Source: Merdiplasma sp964643295 (GTDB taxonomy: Bacteria > Bacillota > Clostridia > Lachnospirales > Lachnospiraceae). From it: DNA of 17,743 nt. Positions 17,521-17,743 of the stretch are shown in pieces (within the stretch, counting starts at the first letter, position 1; each line of letters opens with the position of its first letter). The DNA is taken from contig CAZXSN010000063.1 of NCBI GenBank assembly GCA_964643295.1, forward strand, positions 1 through 17,743. Direction: 5' to 3'. A program made the position numbers and the translations under genes. The notes beneath the pieces were generated by a model. That model searched no databases. It was given only the letters and a program-made list of their open reading frames with translations, and was not told the origin of the DNA.

Positions 17521-17743
17521 ACTGCATGTACTATTCGTGTTTGTGAGTGCATCAGCGCCGTGGGGCAGGTGCCGCCGTTGCGGGCCGTTGGCTTGAGTGA
17601 GCAGTTCCGCCGTCTGGCGGATTTCCACGATGTAGTCTTCGCCGACTGGGAACTGCCCAACGGGTACGGCTTCCAGTTCGTGACTTGGAACTGGGACAAG
17701 GAGCTAAGCGGCCTCTGCCACGGCCACTACTATGAGAACCACA
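17521..17743 (+). pseudogene. Coding-like fragment without a start, running off the right edge
   Basis: One forward frame is open from the end of the helicase gene to the window edge. It reads a convincing protein, including GLSEQFRRLADFHDVVFADW, ELPNGYGFQFVTWNWD and GLCHGHYYEN. No ATG precedes it in frame; GTG codons at 17560 and 17569 have no ribosome site, and protein-like sequence appears to begin before them. The style recalls small hypothetical proteins of Firmicutes conjugative elements, but I cannot name the family. It is either a gene cut at its 5' end, perhaps when the defence operon was inserted beside it, or a gene with an unusual start. The short open frames on the opposite strand look like shadows. 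Confidence 0.4.

Noticed and set aside
17407..17699. Two overlapping minus-strand open frames at the right edge.
   Set aside because: The opposite forward frame reads far more like a real protein (ADWELPNGYGFQFVTW), so these appear to be shadows.

Overview
The window is almost filled by one plus-strand operon of DNA-processing enzymes that looks like an anti-phage defence island related to DISARM and Druantia. Coding density is high, the genes are coupled or a few bases apart, ribosome binding sites are strong (AGGAGG), and most of the region has about 50-57% GC by spot counts. Together with protein style this suggests a gut-type Clostridia/Firmicutes chromosome or an integrative element; the taxon is an inference.

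Layout: (1) 2-631, the 3' end of a gene entering from the left, with an acidic linker and a four-cysteine HNH-like knuckle. (2) 782-3613, an SNF2-family helicase of the DrmD type. (3) 3610-8376, overlapping by 4 bp, a 1588-residue Eco57I-class adenine-N6 DNA methyltransferase with an AT-rich segment inside its presumed target-recognition region. (4) 8377-9050, a hairpin, a small unknown gene (8476-8871) and further coding-like sequence that changes frame, so this part looks decayed. (5) 9051-15371, a 2106-residue superfamily 2 helicase with several zinc knuckles, a DUF1998-type cysteine cluster and a C-terminal segment resembling a Vsr/PD-(D/E)XK nuclease. It corresponds to DruE, or to DrmA and DrmB joined in one chain. 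(6) 15375-17477, a UvrD-family superfamily 1 helicase with a RelE/ParE-like N-terminal domain. (7) 17478-17743, coding-like sequence without a visible start that runs off the right edge.

Proposed working (inference): the methyltransferase marks host DNA, the SNF2 protein and the giant helicase translocate on or sense unmodified invading DNA, and cleavage comes from the Vsr-like tail or another nuclease-like part. The RelE-UvrD protein may unwind or process the damaged DNA. No DrmC-type phospholipase D gene, integrase, tRNA, rRNA, CRISPR array or insertion sequence is visible. The most notable points are the composite gene set, the fused helicase-DUF1998-nuclease-like protein, the toxin-fold/helicase fusion, and the mosaic base composition of the methyltransferase.
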